Part shown: positions 1-11,723 of the stretch, piece after piece | How the letters are laid out: every line of letters begins with the position of its first letter | Numbering within the stretch: the first letter of the stretch is position 1 | Source: Allodiplogaster sudhausi | Lineage: Eukaryota > Nematoda > Chromadorea > Rhabditida > Diplogasteridae | Assembly: GCA_945643635.1 (NCBI GenBank) | Contig: CALZFC010000095.1 | Span: 854,501 to 918,500 of the forward strand | Length of the DNA: 64,000 nt | Direction of reading: 5' to 3' | Made by a program: the position numbers and the translations under genes | Notes under the pieces: model-generated | What the model was told of the DNA's origin: nothing | What the model saw: the letters and a program-made list of their open reading frames with translations, nothing else | The model's database searches: none

Positions 1-429
1 TAAGTTAAAGCATCCTCCGGATTTTTTTTATGTAACAAAAGTGTTTGATTTGTACTGGTGTGCTCATGCAGTTCGGTCATAGTTGAATCGAGAGTGAACG
101 TGGAAAAGAAGGACAGTACAAGACGATTGAGACATTGCAAAATCGCGCCCCTATCAGAGTTCTCGATCATCGATCAAGCGAATTCATGCTTGAAACGAAA
201 ACTATCACATAACAACTTTAAAACTGTTGTAATTCTTTATTCTTTACCCTATTTTGATATATTATTCTATCATATATAGTTTCTTTACTTATAATATTAA
301 TTTACGGGCTACCTTCTGCCTGAGCGCCGCCCAAGAGTATATGCAAATTTATGGTAACTACTTGATGTAAGTATCAGAATCTGCGACTGAGCAGGTGAAT
401 GAGCGCATGTGCTAATGCTGACCCAACTA
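1..429. other. No gene recognised
   Basis: AT-rich sequence ahead of the fold-back element. Short open frames exist on both strands, but none has splice sites, a signal peptide or a recognisable motif. Positions 428-429 are the left TA of the flanking element. Confidence 0.5.
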
Positions 430-978
430 CAGTCCCGCTCAACATTGTTGGGTCCGGTATTAATAGTATTAATAGTATTAATATAAATAATACAAACTGG
501 AATAGCGCGCTGAATACGCATTTTCGTGCCATTTCGCTTAGGAGTTTACCTATTTCGACCATGGAGATTACGACTGTGAAGACCGTTTTCAAAAATATGC
601 TGAAATGGCTGAGATCTCATAAAATTGCATTAATTTGGCCGCGTTTGGGTTCCAAACGGGCTGGCTTCAACTCCTGGACTACAAAGTGCAAAATAACGTG
701 AAAATTTTAGAGCACTTCTTACCTTTTTTGAGTTTCTTGTTTTATTTCGTTTGAGTTTCTCATTTTGTTTATATATAAAATACGAAAAAAAAATTTCGTG
801 CTTGCAAAAATCTGTTCTCAAAAGGGCTTCGAACCGAGACCTCGAGATTGCCGTCAAAGACTTAACAATACTCTACAGACGGTACAAACAGATCTGATGA
901 TACCTTTCTTTGGACAGCGTCGATTGCTCACAAAGGAAATGTCGATTCTGAACACTCTCTGTTTCCTACTTTAGTGGG

Positions 979-1027
<49 letters not shown>

Positions 1028-1743
1028 GAGAGGGAGAGAGAGAGAGAAAGAAGGTGCAGCGTCGACTACATCTACTCTGCGTCACCGTTTCAAGGCTGAA
1101 GCTACGGTATGTCGTTAGACCAACGATTTTTTTTCTCATTCTTTCTCGTTCTCTCGCATTCCCTCCATCTCTCTCTCTCTGTCTCCCTCTAAAGTAGGAA
1201 ACAGAGAGTGTTCAGAATCGACGTTTCCTTTGTGAGGCAATCGACGCTGTCCAAAGAAAGGTATCATCAGATCTGTTCATACCGTCTGTAGAATATTGGT
1301 AAGTCTTTGACGGCAATCTCGAGGTCTCGGTTCGATGCCCTTTTGAGAACAGATTTTTGCAAGCACGAAATTTTTTTTCTTTTTTTTCGTATTTTATATA
1401 TAAACAAAATGAGAAACTCAAACGAAATAAAACAAGAATCTCAAAAAAGGTAAGAAGTGCTCTGAAAATTTCACGTTATTTTGCACTTTGTAGTCCAGGA
1501 GTTGAAGCCAGCCCGTTTGGAACCCAAACGCGGCCAAATTAAATGCAATTTTATGAGATTTCAGCCATTTCAGCATATTTTTGAAAACGGTCTTCACAGT
1601 CGTAATCTCCATGGTCGAAATAGGTAAACTCCTGCGCGAAATTGCACGAAAATGCGTATTCAGCGCGCTATTCCAGTTTGTATTATTTATATTAATACTA
1701 TTAATACTGTTAATACCGGACCCAACAATGTTGAGCGGGACTG
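430..1743. mobile_element. Fold-back DNA element, Tc1/mariner-type ends
   Basis: Two arms of about 545 bp (430-975 and about 1190-1743) are near-perfect reverse complements. They enclose a centre of about 210 bp that itself carries a GA tract and an opposing CT tract. The termini begin CAGTCCCGCTCAACATTG on both sides and each is flanked by TA (428-429 and 1744-1745). TA duplication with a CAGT start is typical of Tc1/mariner-class insertions; the class assignment is inference. There is no transposase ORF, so the copy is non-autonomous. The mirrored small ORFs in the arms are shadows of the repeat, not genes. Confidence 0.85.
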
Positions 1744-1745
1744 TA

Positions 1746-2048
1746 CATACATACATTGAAGGTGAGAGCTATCCCCAGCCTATAGTGTAGTAAACGCTTT
1801 ATAACAATGGATCAAGAGATTCCGTGAGTCGTCGCCATTGGTGAGGGAAGATAGTGCAACAAGGATATTGTTAAAGTTGTCCCGTAATCTGAATGCTGGC
1901 GAACCTCGCTTCCGCTCAGGACCACGAGGGTGCAACTCCGTAGTGATATGATTATAAACAAGTTGTGCTATGTGAATCTTATACAATTATGCTAGTGGTT
2001 TTTTGACGTTTTGTACCGTCATTATATGGTACGAGTTGATGCAACTTG
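1746..2048. other. Short intergenic stretch, no feature recognised
   Basis: This is the 3' flank of the minus-strand receptor ending at 2049. A minus-strand open frame (1780-1986) lacks recognisable motifs or flanking splice sites. Confidence 0.4.
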
Positions 2049-4126
2049 TCATGATATATTCTTGGCGCGTATCACGAAAGACGTTGAAACGTTGACGCTA
2101 CTCTCTTGTGAGCATCTAATCTTGTGGAATGTCAGGCGCCGAAAAAGGCAGACAAGAAACTTTCGATAGCTCGCAGATGTCAGCATCATCGTCAGCGATT
2201 GCGCCGGCGACTGGAGCGAGTAGACGATTACGGAGGCTGCCGCAAGATCTAATTATAAGAAGTTTACGCTGTTTAAAAAGAACAATCTTTTTCAAAGAGA
2301 AAATAAACTTGAAAGAGACAACTTAGGTTAAACCATTCGGAATATGATTTTTACTAATGGATTTGAAATAAATGTAGATGGACTCACCGTCATTCTGAAT
2401 CTTTAATGTCATCATGGCAACAAGATTGACAACTGGAAAGACGATGAAGGATTCCGGGACGAATAGCTGAAAGCAGCACATTTGTACTTTCGCTGCATTC
2501 GAGATGATCAGCCAAAATTGTCAAAATCAAAACCAAGGCAATGGTAGCCAAAATTTGGCATTTCTTTTTTCTGCATAGCATATTTTGCATATCACTGTTC
2601 GAATATGAACCACTTCACAGACTGTAGCGAGAAGACGGTAGAAGAGTCGCTTTTGAAGGGCGAGTCGCCCGTCTGACATGTTGACTGATGAGGAAGCTGA
2701 TCGGATGATGTGACGCATGTGAAGGAACATCGCAGTAACAACGACAGTCAAGAAGAAGAGACACGCGACAATGTTACCTTCAAATGTACATGTTACTGAC
2801 CTGTCATTGTTGATTTCATTAAATAGACTGGAAAACAATAGAAAAGTGCCCTGTTCTTAAGAGGTTTTGCGAAGTGAATCCTGCAAAAATGGCACAAAAT
2901 CGCTAGACATTTAACGGAGTCATACATTTATGTTTGTAAGAGTCCAACTTCGTACAAGAACAAGCTGGCCCATGCAGTTGTTTCTCACCAAATCTCACCC
3001 ATTACAATGAAGCCTTGCGGGTGATCCAAGCAGATAAACTGTTCGACTTCAAACTCGTGGAGATATTCAAATGCCTGCGAGGAACAATATCGATTCCGAG
3101 AAACAATATATGTTTTTTTCTCAATTATTACTGACAGACTCTTCAGCAGACATTGGGCGAAGGACGAGTGCGGCAGGAAGCAAAATTAAGACCACTAAAC
3201 CAGGTGGAGTACAATATGCACAGATCAGCGCCCTCTTTGATAGCCGCCATCGGGAACCGGGCAATTGGAGATGCTTAACGACAAAAACTATTCATTCTAC
3301 TGCACAACCACCCATCATGAGCCAGGGGATGCGGCTCGAGCTGTAAGAGCCAAGTTGAAATTAAAATCTGAAAATCTGCAAAAAAAAATTCATTGGATTT
3401 TGTAAGTGTTTTTGTAACAAATGACTGTATATCCCATCCCTTTGACGTGATCGTTAAAATATGGAATAAAGTCGTCAACAGATAACATACATGCGTTATG
3501 TACTCAGTATGTTCATGATTTTGAACGAAATTTAAATCCCAAACCTTCATCTGATTAAAAACAATATTGATCACTTCTTCTACTCTAGATTTGGACAATG
3601 CAGCTTACTTGGTGTTGATAGATGAAGCACAATAACGGTATTATGAGGCCGGTTATAGCGAGAAAGAGGGAGATAATCTGAAACAATTCGAACTTTAGAA
3701 GTTTTATAGAGTAGATTTTCTCCCGGTACATACATATGTGTTTGGAGAAGCCAACCAAACCAGCCTTCCTAATGTCAGCTGCCATACTGCAAGGAACTTG
3801 ATGGGGCTATCCACGTAGATGCAATACAAAGGAGGGAAGAATGTGTAGAGGGCGAAAACATCGAATGTGATGTCGTTAACGATTTGTGTGCGCTGTTGGT
3901 CAAAAAATGGATATGAGAAAAAGTGGACTTCAGAGATGCGAATAAGAATTCAGAATTCATAACTGACAACAATCGCTGCGAGGAGAAATCGATAAGTGCC
4001 GATTTTTGGATCGCTATGCCTTAGAATGGCGACCGCGGCGAGGAGGTTAAGAGCGACGCTGACGACGCCAATTGCGGTGTGCAGCACTCGCAGCGAGTGC
4101 AGCAGAGAACTCGGGAACGGACGCAT
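2049..4126 (-). CDS. 7TM chemoreceptor, Str superfamily-like, with one in-frame TGA
   Basis: Eight exons join in phase: 4126-3734, 3677-3609, 3340-3301, 3194-3136, 3074-2999, 2777-2623, 2466-2388 and 2248-2049. They give about 355 codons, the usual size for nematode Str/Srh/Srj receptors. Visible features are an early segment ILRHSDPKIGTYRFLL typical of the TM1-TM2 loop; TM3 in exon 2; TM4 LILLPAALVL; TM5 plus loop LQKRLFYRLLAT; TM6 LFVPESFIVFPVV; and TM7 ending MLTSASYRKFL, the common 'YR' end of the family. The start ATG (4126-4124) follows a TTGCAG site, which suits SL trans-splicing. Codon 59 (3952-3950) is TGA in an otherwise continuous exon. Either this is a pseudogene or recent nonsense allele, or the base is wrong. 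The role would be ligand sensing in a neuron; the ligand is unknown. Confidence 0.75.
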
Positions 4127-5100
4127 TCTGCAATCGTAAAGAAGGGCGAAAATGTGTAATGCAGGTTCGAATTGCCGCGTCGGCCGCCCTGTGATTCCTC
4201 ACTCTCATTCTCGCGTGCTATTTCGCAGGGCTCACAAATCCGCTTTGTGCTAATAGCTCGCGCGAAATTCCCCGGCAATTTGAAATATCACAAAAAATTT
4301 CGGTGATCGCTCTCCTTTAATCTTTATTGTTGAAAAAAGGATCAATTCACATAGTTACACATTGAAGTTCATACATATGCATTAATGAGGTGTGCGAGAA
4401 CAGAATTTAAACGACTTTTACGATGCAACGCCCCAACGACTTCAAATTGCAACCTTTAGTATGATATTGATACACTTTTAAACTGCAGCTGTCTGGCTAA
4501 TTTTGAAATCAACGAATTCGCCTTTGCTAATTGAAATTTGTTTACAGCGAGAGAAGGTGATTTTACAGGCACCAACAGCGTAATATCTCAATATTCTACT
4601 GCTACGAGGTGCAATGAAAGTTTTATAAAGAAATTGTCATGGCCGAAATTGCACACTTCCATTGCTCTGCACTGGATTCCAGCGTCCCCAACCATGGTGC
4701 TTTCTTCAATTCCCTCAGAACAGCGATACAATCTTGAGATCCTACGCAGCTATTTTTTGTGTAGGTACATAGTTAAAAAGTCTCGAGCGTGCGTTTTTCT
4801 AATTAAGTGCATTATCTTGTTGTACTCACGATCAAGTTAAATTGGACATTGCAATTCGTTCTGTGAATTCGTGTGCGCTTGGACAGGTGCAGTTTGACAA
4901 AGCATTCGAGGCATTCTAAAGGTTGCAGTTTCATATCGAGAGCGTTTTATGCTAGATTCGAGCATAAGTTTGACAAGAATATCAAGACTTTCTCGATTTT
5001 TTTTGTATCGAGAAATTCTTGAAATTCTTGTCACGCGCGCGTCATTAATGCGCACTTCAGTGCACAACCGACTTTATATTAATTATTTTTCAGTCTACAA
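4127..5100. other. Intergenic region between receptor and its inverted exon copy
   Basis: AT-rich sequence between the minus-strand receptor start and the plus-strand pseudo-exon, so it would hold any 5' control sites of both. No clear promoter element or coding exon was recognised. Confidence 0.4.
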
Positions 5101-5116
5101 TGAAGATAAAGACAAC

Positions 5117-5520
5117 ATGCGTCCATTCCCGCGTTCGCTTGTACACTGAAGTGCGCACTAGTAGTGACCCGGGCCTGGCCATCCTTGGCTACAACACTCG
5201 GCTGAGAATATCAAACACAGCTATCTGCTTCGTCAGCGTCGCTCTCAACGTCCTCGCCACTGTCGGCTATTCTAAGGCACAGTGATCGTTTGATCGGCAC
5301 TGATCGATTTGTTATCGTAGCCATTGTTGTCTGTGTGAATTTCAGTTGTTCGTAGCCTCCTCTGTTCACTTTCTTTTATGATCGGCATGTCATACAAAAA
5401 TATGTAGTTAACGACATCAAATTCGATGTTGTCTCCCGCTATACATTCTTCCCTCCTTTGTATTACGCGTTCGTCGCTAGCCCCATTCAAGTTCCCGGCA
5501 ATATGGCAACTAACAATAGG
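5117..5520 (+). pseudogene. Inverted, broken copy of Str-like receptor exon 1
   Basis: The plus strand matches exon 1 of the minus-strand receptor (4126-3734) along most of its length. Shared pieces are the start MRPFP, the TM1 piece VSVALN, the loop HSD-x-x-IGT-x-RF and the later VNDI-x-FDV with TFFPPLY. The copy has a stop ten codons after its ATG caused by an insertion of about 55 bp. It also has an extra base before the ILRHSD equivalent that changes frame, and further stops. No downstream exons were found. It lies head-to-head with the parent, as an inverted partial duplication would. Confidence 0.8.
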
Positions 5521-5598
5521 AAGATTTGTTAGTTGGCTTCACAATTACATTAGGGTCTATTAGTGGGCCGCATCACGAGCGACGTTACGACGTACATA

Positions 5599-5742
5599 AT
5601 TGTTCAGTCAGCAAAATTGTTCAGCCATCAAAATTGTTCAGCCATCAAAATTGTTCAGCCATCAAAATTTTTCAGCCATCAAAATTGTTCAGCCATCAAA
5701 ATTGTTCAGCCATCAAAATTGTTCAGCCGTCAAAATTGTTCG
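5599..5742. repeat. 17-bp minisatellite
   Basis: About eight tandem copies of a 17-bp unit (plus strand GTTCAGCCATCAAAATT with small changes). The unit length is not a multiple of three, so the same peptide theme cycles through all frames. The left edge of the last exon of the Srv-like receptor, including its stop codon, is made of this unit. Confidence 0.9.
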
Positions 5743-7105
5743 GATGATTGTCGCGGCTGCGTGGAGGAGATGACGACGGTGTTATGGCAATCGGGGAAGC
5801 ATCGCTGGAGATGGCGCGAGACAGCGGCGGCCAGCTCACGACGCACCTGCATAATAAATAGGCGGTATTGAAAAAAAAACCTTTATTAGGTTCTTTGATT
5901 TTTGGTCACCTTTTTAGATTATTTTTGGTCAAATGATTATTGGTCACCCGATTTTGGCTTGGTAATCAGGTGACCAATAATCATTTCACCAAAAATCATC
6001 AAAAAAAACTATTTGACCAAAAATCAGGTCACCAATTTATTACAATAATGAATATATTTAAATCTCATGGTCAACGTGGTCAATAAATATATTTATGATG
6101 TACGAATAAATAAACAAATAAACAACTAAAGAAATAAGCGCACGCTGCGGCTGAGATAGAGCAGCAGAAGGGGAGGGGCGAGGCAGCGAAGCTCGGTCAG
6201 GTACGTGAAGGAAGAGTAGCGGGTGATGGTGTCGGTGAAGAGGCCTGGGATCGTCTTGACTACCTGGACTAACAGTTAGTGAAAGGAAGAATGAGTGAAA
6301 GAAAGAGATAGAAGAATGAAAGTGACAAATCTTGTTTTAAAACAGATTTGTTTTTCTTAGTAATAAGTTTGACACGTGGAACTTTTATACCGTAGTATTT
6401 TTAAACTAGTCATTCTCTCGGTTGGAATTACATCGGAGCGGTAGATTCATTTGCATTTGGATGACTTTGAGATATCATTCTCACTTCGACCTTTTTGTGG
6501 CTAGCGAGCCGGTTCCTCCTTGCTTTTTCTCCTTTGAGAAAATCTTATTTGTTCCGCCGTTATAGTCCACCTTATTGTAATGTCGTTGTCCTTTCTTTGC
6601 ACAAGTAATAAACTTGTTGCCCTCCTCCCTTGAAAGGCTCACATATTATTTGTGTTCGTTCTTGGGAACTCTTCCAAGAGTTTTGGGTATTCTCTGGATG
6701 AAGAAGATGTTCAGGATTTTGACCAACTCGTGAGAATTAATTGGAATTGTTTGTGAATGTTGTCGGGACCCTTGTTCAGAGAACTTTGAGCGAACCCTTT
6801 AGGAGATCACCCTTTTCAGGAGACCCTTCGCGAGACCCCTTTTTGCTCTCATCCTTTTGTCGCCTATTTGTGATCCTCCGCCCTTCTCGCTCCTTCTCTG
6901 TCCCTTCCCTTGGCACTATCATCAGGCATTTCTTCTTGCTTCCTTCGTTCTGGATCTCTCCGCCCCCCTCTTCTTCTTCCGCTTTTATTTCCTTCATTAG
7001 TGCTCTTGTATGAATCACATTATTTAAGGAATTTATCGAATACTCGCTAAAACTTTTGTTAGAAAGAAATAGGGGTAGATAGTGTATGCGTGTGAGAGAG
7101 AGAAT

Positions 7106-7137
<32 letters not shown>

Positions 7138-9451
7138 AGGGTAAGAAGGATAAGAGAGGGAGAGAAAGAGAGTAAGAGGGAGAACGGAGAAAGTGTAAGC
7201 GTGAGAGTGAGAAGAGAGAGAAAAGAGTACAAGTGAAAAAGAGAGAAACGAAAGATTCACCTGATCAGTGATAAGAGGAAGATTCACAAGCACTTGACCG
7301 ATGCCGACGTACACGAGCCTTCGTTCACGTCGAGCTACCTGATAGTTCTGCGACGATTCGAAATTTAAAAAATAATAAAACAATTAGAAAATCACTTCAG
7401 AATTTTTTTGTAAAATTCCATTTTCCTTAAAATAAAATAGAATAAATAGTTATAGTAAAATAAAATAAAATAAAAATAAAATAAAAATAAATGTTTGTCT
7501 GACGAATTGGAAGCCGGGCGTGCTTGCGGAGCGGAAGAGCGTGCGAGCAGTGAGCGCGTAGAGGACGAGGGTCGTCGTGGTCGTTGCGAGGAGGACGACG
7601 CTGTTCAGCAAGTAGCGGAGAGTCTGTTGGCAACGAGGGAGATGTGTAAAAGATGTATACAATGCAAATTTAATTCACGTGCCTCTTTCATGACCTTAAA
7701 TAAAGTAAGTACCACGTATTGCTTGGATCTCTCAGCAGGGCGTTTGTAGAATGCCTCCAACTATTCTACACATACATACATAGTATATATGAAGCTGGGG
7801 AAGGGCACTATTAGAGGGAGAAGTTCTACTGGCTTGCACTTCACGGGTTCTTACTTTCCCGCTGTCATATGTACTTTACTTTCGGTCAAAATTTGTGTAA
7901 GAGAAATTGATTGAAAAAAGAGAACGAAGGAAAGAGAGCGAAAGAGATAAAGAGAGAGAGAGAGAGAGAGAAAGAAAGGCTGACCATGCGAGTGAGAGAG
8001 AGACCGAGAGAGAGAGAGAGAGAGATGACCTCTGTTAATGGCGTCACAACCGGTGTGCTGTAGTAGACATGTTCACCTCGAACGACTGGACTATACGTGA
8101 CGTCAGCGAAGAAACCGGGCCACGAGGTGGCCAGAGGGGCAGTGCACGAGAGCAGGATGCAGAAGACTACTACATCACGTTGATTTAACTGGAGAGCGAG
8201 AGAGAGAGAGAGAGCGAGAGCAAGAGAGAAAGAGACAGAGCGCGAAAGAGGAGAGAGCGAGAGAGCGAGACCTTGTGTAATTTGAAAGTAAAATTACTGC
8301 GAGTAGACAAAACTCTCTCTCTCTCTCTCTCTCGTAGAAAAGACAATTCTGAGACACATGAACTAGTCTTTTATAAGCCTACTACAGTAGTCAGAACAAT
8401 TCAAATAGATCATGGTTGAGTTCCTTCTGCATCCTTCATATAATCATTGTGCAAATTAATCTAAACATGACCGCTTGTTTGCACTCGGATAACGGGTTCA
8501 ATTTGAGAGTGAAATGAGGGTTTTCTGTTGTCGCGTCACTGCCGAAAATTGTTTTATACATATGTAGTGAGCAAAAATTCTTCTTAAAAGGAAAAGAATT
8601 CTTTAAATTAAAAAAAAAGATAATTACCTTATTAATGGGCCATGTCACGGCGAGAAAACGGTTGATTGCAATTCCGACATTGTTGTACTCTTGCGCTGCA
8701 CTCAGGTAAAAGGTAGCCCTTAAATTAATAATATAAGTAAAGACTCTCCATGAGACGTAGTCATTTCAAATTAGTGTAAAAAAAATTTTCAACAGTTTTA
8801 CATTTGTTATAAGAGCTATCCGGGAAATAACCTACCTACATGTTGTCTTCGTTTCATTTGTGAATTCGCGTTAATCAAAAGTTTGAAAAATTTATCACTT
8901 GTTAGACATTTATGAGCAATCGAACTTAACTTAATTTTTTTTTATTAGCGTGAGATCGACAAATGGATTTATTTTCAGCTATAGAACAAAAACAAAAAAA
9001 ACGGACTTGTAGCACAGGACTGTGAACCATTCGGCATTTGAGCAGCATAGCGGGAGGACGTTAAGGAAGGGCGTGTTCGGGATGCGGAGAGAGATGAAGG
9101 AAGTTAGGAGGAAGGAGATGTCCTGCAAATGAGCAATCTTCATTTTATGCTCTTTGCTGTTATTACTTATTTCTTCCGTCGAATAGCATTCATTTTGTAT
9201 TTACAGATATTTATGTGAATAAAAAATGAAGATAATTTTGAAGAAGAAAAAATTAAATTTACCTACAAATATTTATTCGTTTATTGATCGCTTACAACGA
9301 CTGAGCCGAAGATGAACTGGGCAAAGAAGGCGCTGGAAAAGGCGCCCGTCCGGTTGCATGCAATGACGCAAATGGTGAGCACGTAGAGAAGGATGAGAGG
9401 CGGCAGATAGAGGCAGCAGGCGATGAAGAGATAGTCATTCGTCGCAAACAT
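5730..9451 (-). CDS. 7TM chemoreceptor, Srv/Srg superfamily-like, intact
   Basis: Eight exons join in phase: 9451-9296, 9122-9016, 8718-8628, 8188-8030, 7623-7504, 7347-7261, 6263-6144 and 5846-5730. They give about 318 residues with no stop or frame break. TM1 is in exon 1 and TM2 starts DISFLL. The TM3 end reads GIAINRFLAV, so NRF stands where other receptors have DRY. TM4 and a long extracellular loop 2 share exon 4, TM5 is in exon 5 and TM6 in exon 6. TM7 (APPLLLLYL) is in exon 7, and a basic/Ser-rich tail is in exon 8. The pattern 'NR..AV..P' with a TM1 ending in a short D-containing turn is typical of Srv/Srg/Srx receptors; the exact subfamily is uncertain. The ORF is open upstream of 9451 to 9514, so an earlier start is possible. 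Introns hold GA tracts and a palindromic repeat. Confidence 0.8.
5885..6042. repeat. Palindromic repeat in receptor intron
   Basis: A stretch of about 155 bp is rich in TGATTTTTGGTCA and its reverse complement. Inverted TGGTCACC/GGTGACCA motifs surround a central CCGATTTTGGCTTGG. It can fold on itself and lies in the last intron of the Srv-like gene. TTTATTA occurs on both outer sides and could be a target duplication. It is probably a small MITE. Confidence 0.55.
7097..8270. repeat. GA-rich homopurine tracts in Srv-like receptor introns
   Basis: Long (GA)n blocks on the plus strand near 7097-7230, 7940-8025 and 8192-8270 lie in introns of the minus-strand receptor. The transcribed pre-mRNA therefore has CT runs. 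The 8192-8270 tract directly precedes the acceptor of the exon starting at 8188 and can serve as its polypyrimidine tract. Confidence 0.8.
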
Positions 9452-9514
9452 GGCTAGAAGACGCTTCACTGAGTGGTGAGGCGTGCGAAGAGTTTTTATG
9501 GTTAGAGCGATCAC

Positions 9515-10491
9515 TTTATGACCCTGAACTTATGTTGTTAAGCCAGCAAAGTAGCATGTATGTATGTACTTTCAGAGAAACCTGTCAGGCATTCAGGGAG
9601 AATGGTAAGCAAACAAAGTACAAGTCCAGAACATGTAACGTTGGCAGTATGAATATTACAAGTGACTTGAATTGATAAGGAAGCAGAAAATGTAATGAGG
9701 AGAAAAGGGGAAGGGAAAGAAGATATGACTGTGAATGTTTTGGCTGGTCAATGGAGCGAAAACAAGAAAGAGGTAATTTAGATGGCCTTATGTCATATAG
9801 TTTAGGAAGAAAACCTAATTGAAGAATGGCGTTCATTCAGTAGGAATATGTTCATGATGTACACAGACATGATATGTAATTTACAAACGGCAGAAGAGAA
9901 TCGCGAGCATTATCTCTGTGTCTATTTTGTGTAAAGAGCGCCAAATAACATTAAGTATTATGGATGTCTGGGATAACTTAGCAAAAACATGAAGTACAAA
10001 AAGGGTACTCACGACAACATTCTCTAATGAGCTCGGCTCTTCCATACATTCCATATTGAAACACATGCACCTAACATATATCTACTGTAACCTCAAGCAC
10101 ATTATACTCCCAATGTATTGATTGGTTATATAAATTTTCATATGTAGAACGGATTAAATCTGGGCCAAAGTCTGAAATTTTAAAGATATGCTTGATTTGC
10201 TACGTAATAGCGAAAGCGAAAGTCCTGCACAATATCGAAAGTCAAGAAGTTGAGGAGTTTTTCAAGAGGAAGGAATAAAGAGTGAGGAGAGCCGTGTTCT
10301 TCCACAAGTTTGGAACGTCGCTAGTGGTGGACCGGAGAATGTGGGTTACAGCGCTGAAACTTTTAAATGTAGCAATTAAAAGTTCGTAGGGAGGAACAAT
10401 ATTGCTCCGGCGCGTTTTCGGAACAATATGTATGTTCCGCGTAATTGTTGTTATCACCGCGGTAACTTTCTTCTCAGAAATGCTTCTTATA
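9515..10491. other. Region without a confident gene
   Basis: The minus strand has open frames at 9585-9836 and 10242-10457 with some hydrophobic stretches. Neither links in phase to the receptor downstream or shows a family motif. They could be 5' non-coding exons or decayed receptor sequence. Confidence 0.35.
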
Positions 10492-10499
10492 CTCCCATA

Positions 10500-10911
10500 C
10501 AGGGATGATCAAAGCGGGCCGAGCCCGGGACGGGCCCGGGCCGGGCCCTAGGCCCGGCCCGGCCCGTTGCTAATTTGGCGGGCCCGGGCCGAGATTTTGA
10601 AGGTAGGGCCCGGCCCGGCCCGGCCCGCTTACCCCACGGGCCCGGCCCGGCCCGGCCCGCTTACCCCACGGGCCCGGCCCGGCCCGGCCCGCATACTCCA
10701 CGGGCCGGGCCGGGCCCGTTTTAACATAGGCCCGGGCCGGCCCGTTGCCAATTTGGTGGGCCCGGGTCCGGCCCGTTGTCAATTTGGCGGGCCCGGGCCA
10801 AGATTTTGAAAATAGGGCCCGGCCCGGCCCGGCCCGCTTGCCCCCCGGGCCCGGATAGGCCCGGCCCGCGGGACAGCGGGCCGGGCCCGGGCCTGGTTTT
10901 GACCATCCCTG
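10500..10911. mobile_element. GC-rich hAT-like non-autonomous element, copy 1
   Basis: A 412-bp block made almost entirely of GGGCCCG/CGGGCCC words lies in AT-rich DNA. Its ends are inverted repeats (CAGGGATGATCAAA on the left; the reverse complement of the right end is CAGGGATGGTCAAA). A perfect 8-bp duplication CTCCCATA flanks it (10492-10499 and 10912-10919). An 8-bp duplication with a CAGGG start is characteristic of hAT elements; class is inferred. The large ORFs here on both strands are low-complexity artefacts. Confidence 0.88.
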
Positions 10912-10919
10912 CTCCCATA

Positions 10920-11400
10920 TACGTACAATATTAGGGATTATGCGCACTCCCGGGGAAGCACAGAGCCATTCGATAGCTCATTCGACTCAGCTCGACGCCC
11001 GGTAAACTTTGAGCTATAGTAATAAACTTAGGAACAACGTAGTAAAAAGTTGCTGTACCATGGGGGATATCTTATAAGTAAATCAGGGAAACTCAGTATA
11101 AACTGCCCAGACCGAAACTCAAATACGAGCTCGTTGCGCTAGCACGGACGCCAATTGCATATGTAAATGATACAAAGTAAGCTGTTTTTTTAGATTTGTT
11201 TATGATTATTTTGCATTAATTTTGGACCAATTACAGTTTATAAAGTACAAATGTAACTATTTCTAGCCGATTTGAAGCACCACATGTCAAAAATTATGAA
11301 ATTTGAGCACTTGACAACATTTCACATCAGAAATTTGCGTATTGTTAAAAAAAATTTGCTAAGTGCACTATCTTTGCACTCTACGAGGTCACCTGAGTAG
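10920..11400. other. Upstream region of the Glu-Ala-Pro repeat gene
   Basis: Non-coding AT-rich sequence ending at a TATA box. No other element recognised. Confidence 0.4.
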
Positions 11401-11408
11401 TATAAAAG
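11401..11408 (+). promoter_or_regulatory. TATA box of the Glu-Ala-Pro repeat gene
   Basis: TATAAAAG lies about 320 bp before the signal-peptide ATG at 11724, with a likely 5' leader intron or trans-splice site (TTTTCCAG at 11711-11718) between them. Confidence 0.55.
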
Positions 11409-11723
11409 ACCTTGCGGTAGGCGACTCTTCATCATTTCCCAACTCTTCACTTCTCGCTGACTCCTCGCGCTCGGGCGGCTGCCTTCACTCTCGCTCTCCG
11501 TTGGTCAGTCGTCACTACAACCCCTCGCCCTCCTGCGTTCCAGTCACTCTCTCTGTGTCGATTTTGCAATGGCTTCCTCGGCTTCGCTCAAAAGCATCAA
11601 TTTATCGCTGATCCATAAAGCATAAGCTGTCACTTAAAAAATTATAACAAAGAAATATTAATCTACTATTTTGTATATGCATTCACATATGTCTACTTAA
11701 AAAAAAACAATTTTCCAGCTGCA

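Noticed and set aside
10567..10947. Gly/Pro/Ala/Arg-rich ORFs on both strands
   Set aside because: They fall inside the GGGCCCG-rich hAT-like element and reflect its composition.
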